NCBI GenBank assembly: GCA_900551115.1
Contig: URUY01000028.1
Span: forward strand, 1-51,748
From: an uncultured Lachnospiraceae bacterium
GTDB lineage: Bacteria > Bacillota > Clostridia > Lachnospirales > Lachnospiraceae
Direction: 5' to 3'
Length of the DNA: 51,748 nucleotides
In this document: piece by piece, positions 27,345 through 36,371 of the stretch
Layout of the letters: the number at the start of each line of letters is the position of its first letter
How positions within the stretch are numbered: the first letter of the stretch is position 1
Program-made: the position numbers and the translations under genes
The notes under the pieces: generated by a model
The model's input: the letters and a program-made list of their open reading frames with translations, nothing else
What the model was told of the DNA's origin: nothing
Database searches by the model: none

Positions 27345-28604
27345 TTACTTTAACGGATTTTTATAAAACTCCTTAAATTCCTCATAGCCCTCTGCCATAA
27401 GCTGTTCCTTCTGGAACTTCTTGTTTTTGTTCATGCGGGCTACCAATACCTGCCGTCCGTCTCCGCGCTCCTTCTGTGCCTGTGCAATTACCTCGCAAAG
27501 TGCCTCGCCCGATACGCCCTTTTCAATCAGGAATGCCGTTTTTGCCGGCTGGGCAGGTACCTGAAAGCCCTTTTCCATAAGCAGCAGGATAATTCTTTCA
27601 AAGCCGATGGAAAAACCGCAGGCAGGAACATCATTTCCCGTAAATTTTCCCACCATCTTATCGTAACGTCCGCCGCCGCCGCAGCTTCCGCCGAATTCCG
27701 GCATGGCAATCTCAAAAATCGTACCGGTATAGTAGCTCATCCCGCGGACAAGCGTAGGGTCAAATACCATTTCAAAGGTATCTGCTCCGGTTGCCCTTAC
27801 ACTGTCGATGATTTCCATAAAGGAGGCCATCACCTCTTCCTCCAGATATTCCTTTAGGGTATCCATTAAATATGCCGGTCCGTTCTCTGCCTTTTCCACT
27901 TCCGTAAACAGAGCAAGGTATTTATCGCATACCTCCTCAGAATATCCGTTTTCCAAAAGCTCTGCCTTTACGCCGGGAAGACCGATTTTATCCATCTTAT
28001 CCAGTGTGATAAATACACTGTCATAAGCCTCTTCTGCAAAGCCTGCATAGGCTGCCATAGCCTTCAGGATTCTTCTGTCATTGATACGAATCTGGAAATT
28101 TTCAAAGCCCAGTCTGCTGATGGTAGTCGTTGTTGCCAAAATCAGTTCTATCTCCGCAAGATTGGACGCCTCACCCAAAATATCTATATCACACTGCATA
28201 AACTGGCGGTATCTGCCTCTCTGCGGTCTGTCCGCTCTCCATACATTGCCCATCTGCAGCGCTTTAAAGGGGCTGGGAAGATTTGCCGCATTGTTGGAAT
28301 AAAACCGTACCAGGGGTACCGTCAAATCATATCTTAGTCCGCCGTCTACCAGATCGCTTTCACTTTGGGCCGTATCCAGATTTAACTTTTCGCCTCTTTT
28401 TAATATTTTAAAAATCAGCTTTTCATTGTCTCCGCCCTGCTTGCTGCTTAAGTTTGCAATATTTTCCACACAGGGAGTTTCTATGGAGGTAAAGCCGAAT
28501 TTGCCGTAGGTGTCCTTAATCACACCCATTACATAATCCCTTATCTTCATCTCCGCAGGCAGAATATCCTTCATACCGGTAACCGGTTTCTTACTAAGCG
28601 CCAT
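27345..28604 (-). CDS. hisS: Histidyl-tRNA synthetase
   Basis: 419 residues of the class II family. Motif 2 is GNVWRADRPQRGRYRQFMQCDIDILG, and the histidine-binding loop is VRGMSYYTGTIFEI. The C-terminal anticodon domain (about 325-415) has QVLVARMNKNKKFQKEQL. Motif 3 is CGFSIGFERI. No T-box is visible upstream. Its 3' end carries two near-identical 12-base repeats (GTTAAAGTAAGC and GTTAAGGTAAGC), the first containing the stop codon. Confidence 0.97.
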   Translation of the reverse strand: MALSKKPVTGMKDILPAEMKIRDYVMGVIKDTYGKFGFTSIETPCVENIANLSSKQGGDNEKLIFKILKRGEKLNLDTAQSESDLVDGGLRYDLTVPLVRFYSNNAANLPSPFKALQMGNVWRADRPQRGRYRQFMQCDIDILGEASNLAEIELILATTTTISRLGFENFQIRINDRRILKAMAAYAGFAEEAYDSVFITLDKMDKIGLPGVKAELLENGYSEEVCDKYLALFTEVEKAENGPAYLMDTLKEYLEEEVMASFMEIIDSVRATGADTFEMVFDPTLVRGMSYYTGTIFEIAMPEFGGSCGGGGRYDKMVGKFTGNDVPACGFSIGFERIILLLMEKGFQVPAQPAKTAFLIEKGVSGEALCEVIAQAQKERGDGRQVLVARMNKNKKFQKEQLMAEGYEEFKEFYKNPLK

Positions 28605-28705
28605 ATTTCCCTCATTTCCGCAGTAATTTGCTCATTTTTCATATGCCCGAACAGCATACCTTTATTTTTTCATACAAAATTGCTGTTTCCTTGTATACTT
28701 ACAAG

Positions 28706-28734
28706 ATTTTACACTGATTCACGCTGTATTTCAA
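28706..28734 (-). promoter_or_regulatory. Promoter of hisS-aspS
   Basis: On the minus strand TTGAAA (28729-28734), a 17-bp spacer and TAAAAT (28706-28711) form a sigma-A promoter about 100 bases before hisS. An inverted repeat CTTGTA-AGTA-TACAAG lies at 28690-28705, at the expected transcript start. Confidence 0.65.
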
Positions 28735-28750
28735 GCATTACTTTTTCCAT

Positions 28751-28810
28751 GGTTTCCTACATAATTTCCTACATGGTTCCTTTCCCGGTTCCTTCCCCGG
28801 TTCCCTGCAT
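28751..28810. repeat. Five degenerate 12-bp tandem repeats
   Basis: Five consecutive 12-base units fill the hemZ-hisS gap. On the plus strand they read GGTTTCCTACAT, AATTTCCTACAT, GGTTCCTTTCCC, GGTTCCTTCCCC and GGTTCCCTGCAT. They lie just upstream of the hisS promoter and could vary in number between strains. Confidence 0.7.
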
Positions 28811-28869
28811 GTGTCAGGCTTCCCGGCCCTCCGTGCTTTTTCATCTGCCGTTATATGACCTTCATCCTA

Positions 28870-30360
28870 TCATAACAGCACTCTCTTTCTTTCTATCATT
28901 TCGTCAATCTTATCCATATATAAAGCCACATCCTTTACGTTATCCGTCCGTTCTATCCTGCCGTCCGGATAAACCACCTTGGTGATGCTGCCTGCTCCTA
29001 ACGCCACAATCGTCTGTTTTTCTTCCATAATCAGAATATTGTAGATGCCGTAATTGCCTTCTGTGGCATAGCCCACATTTTCAAAATTGCCGGACATGTT
29101 TTTCTGCCGGTAGAGATAGTAGGGATGCATGTCCATGGCCTTTGCTGCCCCGGCAGCAAGCTTCATGGTTCCATCGGTGTTGCGGAGCGTCTTTACCCCG
29201 TTTTCCATAATCCACTGAGAAAGCTTAGACGCCCTCTTTATGGCAAGAGAATGCACCGTAAAGGAATCCGGCCTCATAGCTGTAATCTCCTCTACCGTCC
29301 GTTGCACATCGGCTTCATCCTCTCCCGGAAGTCCCAAAATAATGTCCATATTGATATTGAAGCCGCCTACCCTGCGTGCCATGGCGTAAGCTTCCCTTAC
29401 CTGCTCTACGGTATGCTGTCTGCCGATAAGCTTTAAGGTTTCCTCCTTCATGGTCTGCGGATTGATGCTGATACGGTCCACGCCCTGCTTTTTTAAAACC
29501 ATCAGCTTTTCTTCGGTAATGCTGTCGGCTCTTCCCGCCTCTACCGTAAACTCCTGCGCCGTAGAAAAATCCAGTTTTTCCTTCAGCGCCGTAATCAGGC
29601 GGTCAAGCTGGCCGGCTGTAAGCGTGGTGGGTGTTCCGCCGCCGATATATACACTGTCTAATATCCGCCCCTTGCAGGCTTTGCCGGTAAACTCTATTTC
29701 CTTAATCAGACAGTCAATATATTCCTCCACCCTGTCCTTATATCTGCAAATGGGATTGGACGTAAAAGAGCAATACAGACAGGTGGTCGGACAAAAAGGA
29801 ATGCCGATATAAAGGCTGTAACCACTCTCATAATGGATATGGGATAACAGCTTTTTTTCTCTTTTCGCAATATCCACGCTAAGAAGCGCCTTTTCTTCAC
29901 TGACAAAGTGCGCTGTCTTCATAAAATCTACAATTTCTTCTTCACTCTTTCCTTCCTCTAAAAGCCCCATGGCAATTTTAGTCGGACGGATACCCGTCAG
30001 ATTCCCCCATGGCAGAGTCTTTTTTGTCACCTCTGACAGCGTGGTATAAAGGAACCGCTTAAAGCCGTCCTTATAGGCTCTTTCGTAAAGCTTTCGCATA
30101 TCGTCTTCTGTCGCAGCTTCTTTTCCTGCTTCTTTTGCCCCCTCATACTTCCACAAGAAACTGCTGCCGTCAGAAAAGATAAGCTTTGCCTCCTCTTTTA
30201 AAAGCTCCACCTTTAGCCTGACTTTCCCGTCATATTCCTCCCTCTTTTTCCCGCCTGTTTCCGGGGTCAGTACCTTCACGTTTTCCTCCGGATAAAAGGC
30301 CTTTACAATGGAATGGATGTCATATTCAAACCGGGCTTCATTAATCTCTACAGCAAACAT
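28870..30360 (-). CDS. hemZ: Coproporphyrinogen dehydrogenase HemZ (radical SAM)
   Basis: About 496 residues. The radical SAM cluster motif is FCPTTCLYC (C-x3-C-x2-C), inside YIGIPFCPTTCLYCSF. Further HemN-like motifs are SVYIGGGTPTTL, FTVEAGRADSI and IDRISINPQTM-like text (DRISINPQTM). A 170-residue N-terminal extension is typical of HemZ and not of HemN or HemW. HemZ is described as an oxygen-independent coproporphyrinogen III dehydrogenase, but family members in heme-poor Clostridia may have other substrates. The start at 30360 has GGAAGAA nearby; a longer ATG at 30450 is less likely. Confidence 0.88.
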   Translation of the reverse strand: MFAVEINEARFEYDIHSIVKAFYPEENVKVLTPETGGKKREEYDGKVRLKVELLKEEAKLIFSDGSSFLWKYEGAKEAGKEAATEDDMRKLYERAYKDGFKRFLYTTLSEVTKKTLPWGNLTGIRPTKIAMGLLEEGKSEEEIVDFMKTAHFVSEEKALLSVDIAKREKKLLSHIHYESGYSLYIGIPFCPTTCLYCSFTSNPICRYKDRVEEYIDCLIKEIEFTGKACKGRILDSVYIGGGTPTTLTAGQLDRLITALKEKLDFSTAQEFTVEAGRADSITEEKLMVLKKQGVDRISINPQTMKEETLKLIGRQHTVEQVREAYAMARRVGGFNINMDIILGLPGEDEADVQRTVEEITAMRPDSFTVHSLAIKRASKLSQWIMENGVKTLRNTDGTMKLAAGAAKAMDMHPYYLYRQKNMSGNFENVGYATEGNYGIYNILIMEEKQTIVALGAGSITKVVYPDGRIERTDNVKDVALYMDKIDEMIERKRVLL

Positions 30361-30569
30361 TACTTCTTCCTTTCCTTGCACAGCTTTAAGGTTTCCTCCA
30401 ATGTGGGGGGAAATAGCAGCATTTTTACCGCTTTTCTCCTTTTTTATCATGAAGCAGCATGAAACGCCAAAAACCTCCCTTACATTATAAGCATAGGGGT
30501 GTGAAAAAGCAATTTCATAATTTTTAACATAAACTTTTCCTGCAAAAGCATCCTTTAAATATAAGAAAA

Positions 30570-31640
30570 CTATTTATTTTTTATGCCGTAGCGAAGGGTC
30601 CTGTATATGGTTATGCCGGTATCAAGCACTACCGCAAAAAGGATGATTGCCAAAAAGATATCAGAAAGCAGCATACCGTTTCCTGCTTCCGTATTCCAAT
30701 ATGCAAGCACATCAAACTTCGATGAAAAACTTTTTCCGGTAGCAGAAGAAAGCTCTGTTACAAAATTCGGATTCCAGAGTGCAACTCCCTTTAACAGATA
30801 TACCGTAACCACAACGCTGATTGTATTACAAACAATATTTACCCACATCACTGCCTGATTATAACGTCCCACTACTAATTTTACAAAATCATCTATGATG
30901 CCTGTTGTGAAGGAAAGAATAAACAAGGGCAAAAGCCTGCTCCATATCTCCATATTAAATATAGGAATGGCAACCATTTCTTCGCTTCCGTTCTTCACCC
31001 AGGCTCCCATATACTCCGGCGCACAGATAAACCAGACTGCAAACAACACGCCGAATACAATACCTGCGATACTGTCACTCTTTGCAATCACAGCCTTTTT
31101 ATAGGGAACAGACGGCAGCTTATCCGGTGTCCACGGACTGTTGGAGGATTGCAGCTTTACCTGATTTCTCTCCATCAGAAAGAAAATAAGCGTCACCCAG
31201 CCAAAGGCCTGTATCAATGCCGACGGCAGCATGAAAAAGTCAATAAATCCGTCCTGTATCGTACGGATAACACCGTCCATTGATGCGGTGTCTGTAGAAA
31301 TAAACAGACCGATAACAGCCGATACTGCTGTACTTACTCCCACACAGATTAATACAATCTTTAATATCTGACAGTACAGCGGAAAATAGGCTCCTCCAAT
31401 GAGGTGAGCATCCTCTCCTCTGTATTTTGCCGCCAGCTTTGCCGGTTCTCCCAGCTCCGAAAGAACGGCAGTAATATTTTTTTCTTCACTTTTTCCGTTT
31501 TCCTGCCTCTCCGCAACCATATCCTCAATCAGGGTACGCAGCTCCTCTTCAATATCTTTTTTCTGCTTTTCCGGCAGCCTCCGCACTACATCATACAAAT
31601 ATCTTTCTATCAGTTTTTCTTTATTGATATCACCAGCCAT
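30570..31640 (-). CDS. HAAS-domain multi-pass membrane protein
   Basis: 356 residues. The N-terminal 75 residues are a HAAS-type helical domain (IERYLYDVVRRLPEKQKKDIEEELRTLIEDM and LSELGEPAKLAAKYRG). Six or so membrane helices follow (about 90-350). HAAS proteins are typically encoded beside PadR regulators and may act as their membrane-side signalling partners. It lies 54 bases after the padR gene in one operon, with GGAGATT before the ATG. Confidence 0.82.
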   Translation of the reverse strand: MAGDINKEKLIERYLYDVVRRLPEKQKKDIEEELRTLIEDMVAERQENGKSEEKNITAVLSELGEPAKLAAKYRGEDAHLIGGAYFPLYCQILKIVLICVGVSTAVSAVIGLFISTDTASMDGVIRTIQDGFIDFFMLPSALIQAFGWVTLIFFLMERNQVKLQSSNSPWTPDKLPSVPYKKAVIAKSDSIAGIVFGVLFAVWFICAPEYMGAWVKNGSEEMVAIPIFNMEIWSRLLPLFILSFTTGIIDDFVKLVVGRYNQAVMWVNIVCNTISVVVTVYLLKGVALWNPNFVTELSSATGKSFSSKFDVLAYWNTEAGNGMLLSDIFLAIILFAVVLDTGITIYRTLRYGIKNK

Positions 31641-31694
31641 AATAATCTCCTCTTTTATCAGGTTAAAATGCCATCCCCTACTTCTTCATCCTCA

Positions 31695-32045
31695 TTACTT
31701 TACTTCTTTATCCTCATCAAGCAGCCTCTGCATGCTTATCGTCATTTCCGTCCATTGCTTTTTCAATTCAAGATATACTGCCTCTCCAAAAGGCGTCCTT
31801 TTGTAATATTTACGCGGCTTGTTCCCGTCTGTTTCCCATTCACTGATTAATATTTCCTGCTTTTCCAGTCTTCTAAGCAGCGGGTACAGCGTATTTGTAT
31901 CCACCTTTACGCCCTTATCTTCCATATTTTTAACTAATGTGTATCCATATTGCGGACTGTCCAACTGGCTTAACACGCTTAAAACAATCGTTCCTCTCCG
32001 CAGTTCCTGTGTAAGGGACTGGATTATTTCATTCATTTCTCCCAT
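31695..32045 (-). CDS. PadR-family transcriptional regulator
   Basis: 116 residues, almost only the winged helix: RRGTIVLSVLSQLDSPQYGYTLVKNM, VDTNTLYPLLRRLEKQEIL, KPRKYYKRTPFGEAVY. A short C-terminal helix serves for dimerisation. AGGAGG lies five bases before the ATG at 32045; the ATG at 32036 is an alternative. It heads a two-gene operon with the HAAS protein and probably represses its own promoter. Confidence 0.9.
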   Translation of the reverse strand: MGEMNEIIQSLTQELRRGTIVLSVLSQLDSPQYGYTLVKNMEDKGVKVDTNTLYPLLRRLEKQEILISEWETDGNKPRKYYKRTPFGEAVYLELKKQWTEMTISMQRLLDEDKEVK

Positions 32046-32075
32046 ACGCTCCTCCTTTCTTTACCTGTGTATTGT

Positions 32076-32105
32076 ATTATACTGTGTATCACACACTATT
32101 GTCAA
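32076..32105 (-). promoter_or_regulatory. padR-HAAS promoter with operator in the spacer
   Basis: On the minus strand consensus TTGACA (32100-32105) and TATAAT (32076-32081) are separated by 18 bp. The spacer contains the inverted repeat TGTG-TGATA-CACA, an obvious place for PadR autorepression. Confidence 0.75.
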
Positions 32106-32149
32106 TATAAAATTATTTTAAAAATTGAAATCTTTGAATTCATTATAAA

Positions 32150-32186
32150 TAAAAAAACAGGAACTCTGCATAACACAGATTCCTGT
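32150..32186 (-). terminator. Intrinsic terminator after the GGDEF gene
   Basis: On the minus strand ACAGGAA and TTCCTGT (with inner CTG/CAG) form a stem followed by TTTTTTT. It separates the cyclase gene from the padR operon. Confidence 0.88.
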
Positions 32187-32206
32187 CTATCGTTTCTTTC
32201 TCCTAT

Positions 32207-33247
32207 TTATCCGACTATCTGATTTTTTCCGTTCTTTTTTGCCTGATAAAGCTTTTGATCCGCTGCTGTAAACAAATTGTCAAGCTCTGTTTGCGAACAA
32301 TAGCTTTCTATCCCTCCGCTGAAGGTAATATCTATCTGCCGTGTTTTTTGTCCGAACTCCTTAATTCCTTTGCTGATATCAGTCAAGGTTTTCAGAACCT
32401 GTCCTCTGTCTGCGGAATCAAATACAAGCATAAATTCTTCTCCGCCGAATCTGGCTGCAATTCCTTTTTCCTGCATTGCTTCCCACATCAGCCTGCCTAA
32501 CTCCTTCAAAACCTCATCCCCGTACAGGTGGCCATAGGTATCATTGAGCTTTTTAAAATCATCAATATCAAGCAGTACGACCAAAAATTTCCGCTCGGGT
32601 TCCCGCGTCCACTTTTGCAGGGTATCAATCAAATACCGTCTGTTGTACAGCTTTGTCAGAACATCCTGATTAGCCGCCTGCTCCAGCTTTTTGCTCATCT
32701 CCAAAATCCTGGTATTCTGCTTTTCATACCGTTCAATCAGCATCACAATAATAAAATAAACAGAGGTTGCCACAATGATAAAGGAGCATATGGTTGACCC
32801 CAAAAGTCCGTCAGGATTGACCTCGTCTGCTTTGTATGGATTCCAGTGTGCAATTAAAATAACCGCAATATCCACCATAACCGTGCTGACATAAAACAGC
32901 CAAAGCAAGCGTCTCGGAAAAACGACAGCCAATCCCACAATTCCCAAAACCATGTATACTATCGTAGTATTGCCATACACATAATATAAAAACGGAAATT
33001 CAATCCATGAAACAATCAGTATAATCATTATTACCGGAAGATCTGTTTTTCGGGTTTTCAGACCGCCTGCACCAAATAATGCAACCACAATAAAGCATAT
33101 CCCGCACACAATGGTCGGAATCGTCATGCCATATAACAAACCGTTGCTGATAAAGCCGACTGCATTGGCAATACAGGCTGTTAATGCCAGTACATGAAAC
33201 ATTTTCTCCCGAATGCCTTCAGAAAATGTCATAAAAATTTTTTTCAT
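32207..33247 (-). CDS. Membrane-anchored diguanylate cyclase (GGDEF)
   Basis: About 346 residues. Five or six hydrophobic helices (about 10-165) are followed by a coiled segment (ERYEKQNTRILEMSKKLEQAA) and a GGDEF domain (about 195-345) with DVLTKLYNRRYL, DIDDFKKLNDTYGH and an intact ARFGGEEF active site. No RxxD inhibitory site precedes it, so product inhibition is unlikely. It should make c-di-GMP in response to a membrane signal. The start at 33247 is preferred over the longer ATG at 33331; AAGGTGG lies upstream. Confidence 0.88.
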   Translation of the reverse strand: MKKIFMTFSEGIREKMFHVLALTACIANAVGFISNGLLYGMTIPTIVCGICFIVVALFGAGGLKTRKTDLPVIMIILIVSWIEFPFLYYVYGNTTIVYMVLGIVGLAVVFPRRLLWLFYVSTVMVDIAVILIAHWNPYKADEVNPDGLLGSTICSFIIVATSVYFIIVMLIERYEKQNTRILEMSKKLEQAANQDVLTKLYNRRYLIDTLQKWTREPERKFLVVLLDIDDFKKLNDTYGHLYGDEVLKELGRLMWEAMQEKGIAARFGGEEFMLVFDSADRGQVLKTLTDISKGIKEFGQKTRQIDITFSGGIESYCSQTELDNLFTAADQKLYQAKKNGKNQIVG

Positions 33248-33337
33248 CTGTATTTTCCCACCTTCAGCTCCCATTTCAGTCTGTTTCACATTTTTCTCTT
33301 TTACACATTTACACAGCTTTATCACAAACAAACCGTT

Positions 33338-33967
33338 TTATACACACGGATTATATTTCTTTTCGTGCCCTATCGTAGTACTGTCCCCGTGTCCCGGATA
33401 AAGCTGTACCGCATCAGGCAGTATAAAAAGCTTTTCCCTGATGGAACGGGTAAGCGTACTACTGCTGCCCGTGGGAAAATCAGTCCTTCCTACCGATTCC
33501 AAAAAAATGGTATCTCCGCATACCAAAAAGCCTGCTTCTTCAAAATAATAGCAGCAGCTGTCCGCGGTATGTCCCGGTGTAGCAATCACCTTGCAGGTCA
33601 TCCCTGCCAGGGTAATTTCTTCGCCGTCCTTTACATAAACATCGGGAACTACCGTATAAGCCCTGCCTGCCCACTCGGAAACATTTAATACAGAATCCTC
33701 ACAAAGCTTTTCTTCTGTCTTTAGGGCATATATTTTTGCACCGGAAAGAGTCCGCAGCTCTTTTGTTCCCCAAATATGGTCAAAATGTCCGTGTGTCAAA
33801 AGAATGCCTGCCACGATAAAGCCCTTTTCTGTCAGTGCCTTATAAATCTGCTCCCCTTTATCTGCCGGGTCTACCACCAGTACTTCGGGACTTTCCTCCC
33901 TGTACAGAAAATAGCAGTTGGTTGCGCAGACGCCGATAGTCATACGCCCGATTTTCAATTTATGCAT
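33338..33967 (-). CDS. MBL-fold metallo-hydrolase (glyoxalase II-like)
   Basis: 209 residues with metal-binding motif LLTHGHFDHI (about 58), then ATPGHTADSCCYYF, FLVCGDTIF and YPGHGDSTTIGHEKKYNP. These are typical of small YcbL/GloB-like hydrolases acting on thioesters. The start shares a base with the end of rel, so it belongs to the apt-rel operon, a frequent arrangement in Firmicutes. The substrate is unknown. Confidence 0.88.
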   Translation of the reverse strand: MHKLKIGRMTIGVCATNCYFLYREESPEVLVVDPADKGEQIYKALTEKGFIVAGILLTHGHFDHIWGTKELRTLSGAKIYALKTEEKLCEDSVLNVSEWAGRAYTVVPDVYVKDGEEITLAGMTCKVIATPGHTADSCCYYFEEAGFLVCGDTIFLESVGRTDFPTGSSSTLTRSIREKLFILPDAVQLYPGHGDSTTIGHEKKYNPCV

Positions 33968-36273
33968 CAGCCTGTTGTCCTTTCTATATCCACTACGCTT
34001 TCTATGGTTCTGATTTTATCTATAATCCTGTTAAGCTCTTCTCTGCTGCCGATTTCAAAGGAGGTCTGCATGGTAGCGACACCCTGCTTGCTCGTTCTCG
34101 TATTCATGGAAAGAATATCGATGTTTTTCTCTGTCAGAGCCTTGGAAATATCAGCTAAAAGACCGTTTCTGTTGGTGGCATAAATCATGATTTCAGCAAA
34201 ATACTTTTCGCCGGACGCTCCCTTATCCGTAGCCTGCCAATCCGCTTCAATCAGTCTCGCCCTCTCGATTTCGGGCAGATTCAATACATTGATGCAGTCC
34301 GTTCTGTGAATGGAAATCCCGCGTCCTCTTGTAACAAAGCCCACAATTTCATCACCGGGTACAGGGGAACAGCATTTGGAAAATCTGACGGAAACATCCG
34401 TAATTCCTTTTACGATAATGCCGCTCTTGGATTTGGGTGATATAGGTCTGGCAATCTGCGCATTTTCGGCTATAGCTGCCAACACCTCGTCATTTGTCAG
34501 CTCCTTTTTGTGGTCACGGTCATAGTATTCCATCATCTTATTGATGACCTGCCCTTCCTTTAAGGCACCGTGACCGATAGCCGCCAACACGGCATCCCAA
34601 TCCTGAAAACCGTATTTCCTCTGAATGGCTTCCATATAATCAAGCCTGGTCAAATCTGACAAATTGATATTTTTCGTTTTACAGTAGCCGGCAAGCAATT
34701 CCTTGCCCTTTATGATATTGTCTTCCTTTAACTCATTTTTAAACCACTGGTTTATCTTGTTTTTCGCCTGTGTACTCTTAACAATCGTAAGCCAGTCCCG
34801 GCTGGGTCCCTTGGAGTTCTGGGATGTAATAATTTCAATCCGGTCTCCGTTTTTGATTTCATAATCTATCGTCACAAGCTTGCCGTTTACCCTGGCGCCT
34901 ACCATCTTATTCCCTACCGCACTGTGAATGCTGTAGGCAAAATCAATGGGCGTAGAACCTGCAGGAAGATTTTTAACGTCTCCGCTGGGGGTAAAGCAAT
35001 ACACATTGTCGGAAAACAAGTCCAAATCGTTTTTCAGGAGGTTCATAAACTCCCTGTTATCGGAGGTATCCCGCTGCCATTCCAGTATCTGCCTGAGCCA
35101 AGTCAGCTTCTCCTCTTCCTGATTTTCTGCCTTTTTGCCATCGGAGGCTTCTTTATATTTCCAATGGGCTGCGATACCGTATTCCGCCGCCTTATGCATC
35201 TCAAAGGTACGAATCTGCACCTCAAAGGGCTGCCCCGAAGAACCGATAACCGTTGTATGCAGGGATTGATACATATTGGCCTTGGGCATGGCAATGTAAT
35301 CCTTGAAGCGTCCCGGTATGGGCTTATACATTTCATGTATGACGCCCAACGCCGCATAGCAGTCCTTGACCGTATCCACAATAATGCGGACTGCAAACAA
35401 ATCATAAATCTGATCCAGCGTTTTGTTCTGGTTCTTCATTTTTTTGTAAATGCTGAAGAAATGCTTTACCCTTCCGTCTATCTCTGCCTTGATGCCGGCA
35501 TTGTTAATGTGTTCGCTCACTTCCGCTACAATACCTGCAATGTAGGTTTCCCTGACGCTTTTTCTGACTGCAATCTTGTCAACCAAATCGTAATAGGCAT
35601 CCGGCTCCAGATATTTTAAGGACAAATCGTCCAACTCTACCTTAATCTTGGAAATACCCAGTCTCTGGGCTATGGGGGAATATACTTCTATCGTTTCCTT
35701 GGCAATCCGCTGCTGGCTTTCAGGCTTCTGATATTTTAAGGTACGCATGTTGTGCAGACGGTCCGCCAGTTTGATAATAATGACGCGGATATCCTTTGCC
35801 ATGGCCAAAAACATCTTTCGTAAATTTTCAGCCTGCATTTCCAGTCTTGCATCGCTCTCCGAACCGACACCGCTGCTTAACGGAATATTCTCCAGCTTGG
35901 TAACGCCGTCTACAAGCTGTGCTACCTCGGCACCGAACTCTGCCGTAATTTCTTCCTCCGTCATAATAGTGTCTTCCACTACGTCATGGAGAAGCCCTGC
36001 GACAATGGTTTCCTTATCCATCTCTAAATCTGCCAGAATAATCGCTACATACAAGGGATGAATAATATATGGCTCGCCGGATTTGCGCAGCTGGTTCTTA
36101 TGGGCTTCACTGGCTGCCTTATATGCCTTTTCAATCAAAGAAATATCATCGGACGGATGATATTTCTGCACACGTTTAATGAGCGCCTGATAGAGTTCGT
36201 CAGGCGTCATAAACTCCTTTAATGCACTTATCTTACCATCATCCAAAACAATCTCTTTTTTTTCTTCTGTCAT
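33967..36273 (-). CDS. rel: Bifunctional (p)ppGpp synthetase/hydrolase Rel
   Basis: 768 residues with all expected domains. HD hydrolase with GLLHDVVEDT and DRLHNMRTL. Synthetase with GRFKDYIAMPKANMYQSLHTT; the RFKD form marks the bifunctional type and not RelA-only. TGS (VYCFTPSGDVKNLPAGSTPIDFAY), zinc-finger region (FSKCCSPVPGDEIVGF) and a C-terminal ACT domain complete it. It makes and degrades the starvation alarmone. It lies between apt and the MBL gene. Confidence 0.95.
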   Translation of the reverse strand: MTEEKKEIVLDDGKISALKEFMTPDELYQALIKRVQKYHPSDDISLIEKAYKAASEAHKNQLRKSGEPYIIHPLYVAIILADLEMDKETIVAGLLHDVVEDTIMTEEEITAEFGAEVAQLVDGVTKLENIPLSSGVGSESDARLEMQAENLRKMFLAMAKDIRVIIIKLADRLHNMRTLKYQKPESQQRIAKETIEVYSPIAQRLGISKIKVELDDLSLKYLEPDAYYDLVDKIAVRKSVRETYIAGIVAEVSEHINNAGIKAEIDGRVKHFFSIYKKMKNQNKTLDQIYDLFAVRIIVDTVKDCYAALGVIHEMYKPIPGRFKDYIAMPKANMYQSLHTTVIGSSGQPFEVQIRTFEMHKAAEYGIAAHWKYKEASDGKKAENQEEEKLTWLRQILEWQRDTSDNREFMNLLKNDLDLFSDNVYCFTPSGDVKNLPAGSTPIDFAYSIHSAVGNKMVGARVNGKLVTIDYEIKNGDRIEIITSQNSKGPSRDWLTIVKSTQAKNKINQWFKNELKEDNIIKGKELLAGYCKTKNINLSDLTRLDYMEAIQRKYGFQDWDAVLAAIGHGALKEGQVINKMMEYYDRDHKKELTNDEVLAAIAENAQIARPISPKSKSGIIVKGITDVSVRFSKCCSPVPGDEIVGFVTRGRGISIHRTDCINVLNLPEIERARLIEADWQATDKGASGEKYFAEIMIYATNRNGLLADISKALTEKNIDILSMNTRTSKQGVATMQTSFEIGSREELNRIIDKIRTIESVVDIERTTG

Positions 36274-36371
36274 CTGTCATCATATCCTTGTACGGTAATT
36301 TTCGATTACTTTGCAATATACTGTTTTTATTATGCAGCCTCTGTTATGCTGCCTTCGTTGCGCAGTCTCTG

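Noticed and set aside
28605..28650. Leader peptide for hisS
   Set aside because: A 27-codon frame overlaps the hisS start but has only one His codon and a weak ribosome binding site.
28605..28869. T-box riboswitch before hisS
   Set aside because: No TGGNACCGCG-type T-box sequence or terminator/antiterminator pair on the minus strand.
34924..35619. 231-codon plus-strand frame inside rel
   Set aside because: Antisense shadow of the Rel coding sequence.
36300..36370. Repeated AACAGAG-CTGC segments between apt and rel
   Set aside because: Only two imperfect copies; not enough to call a repeat family.
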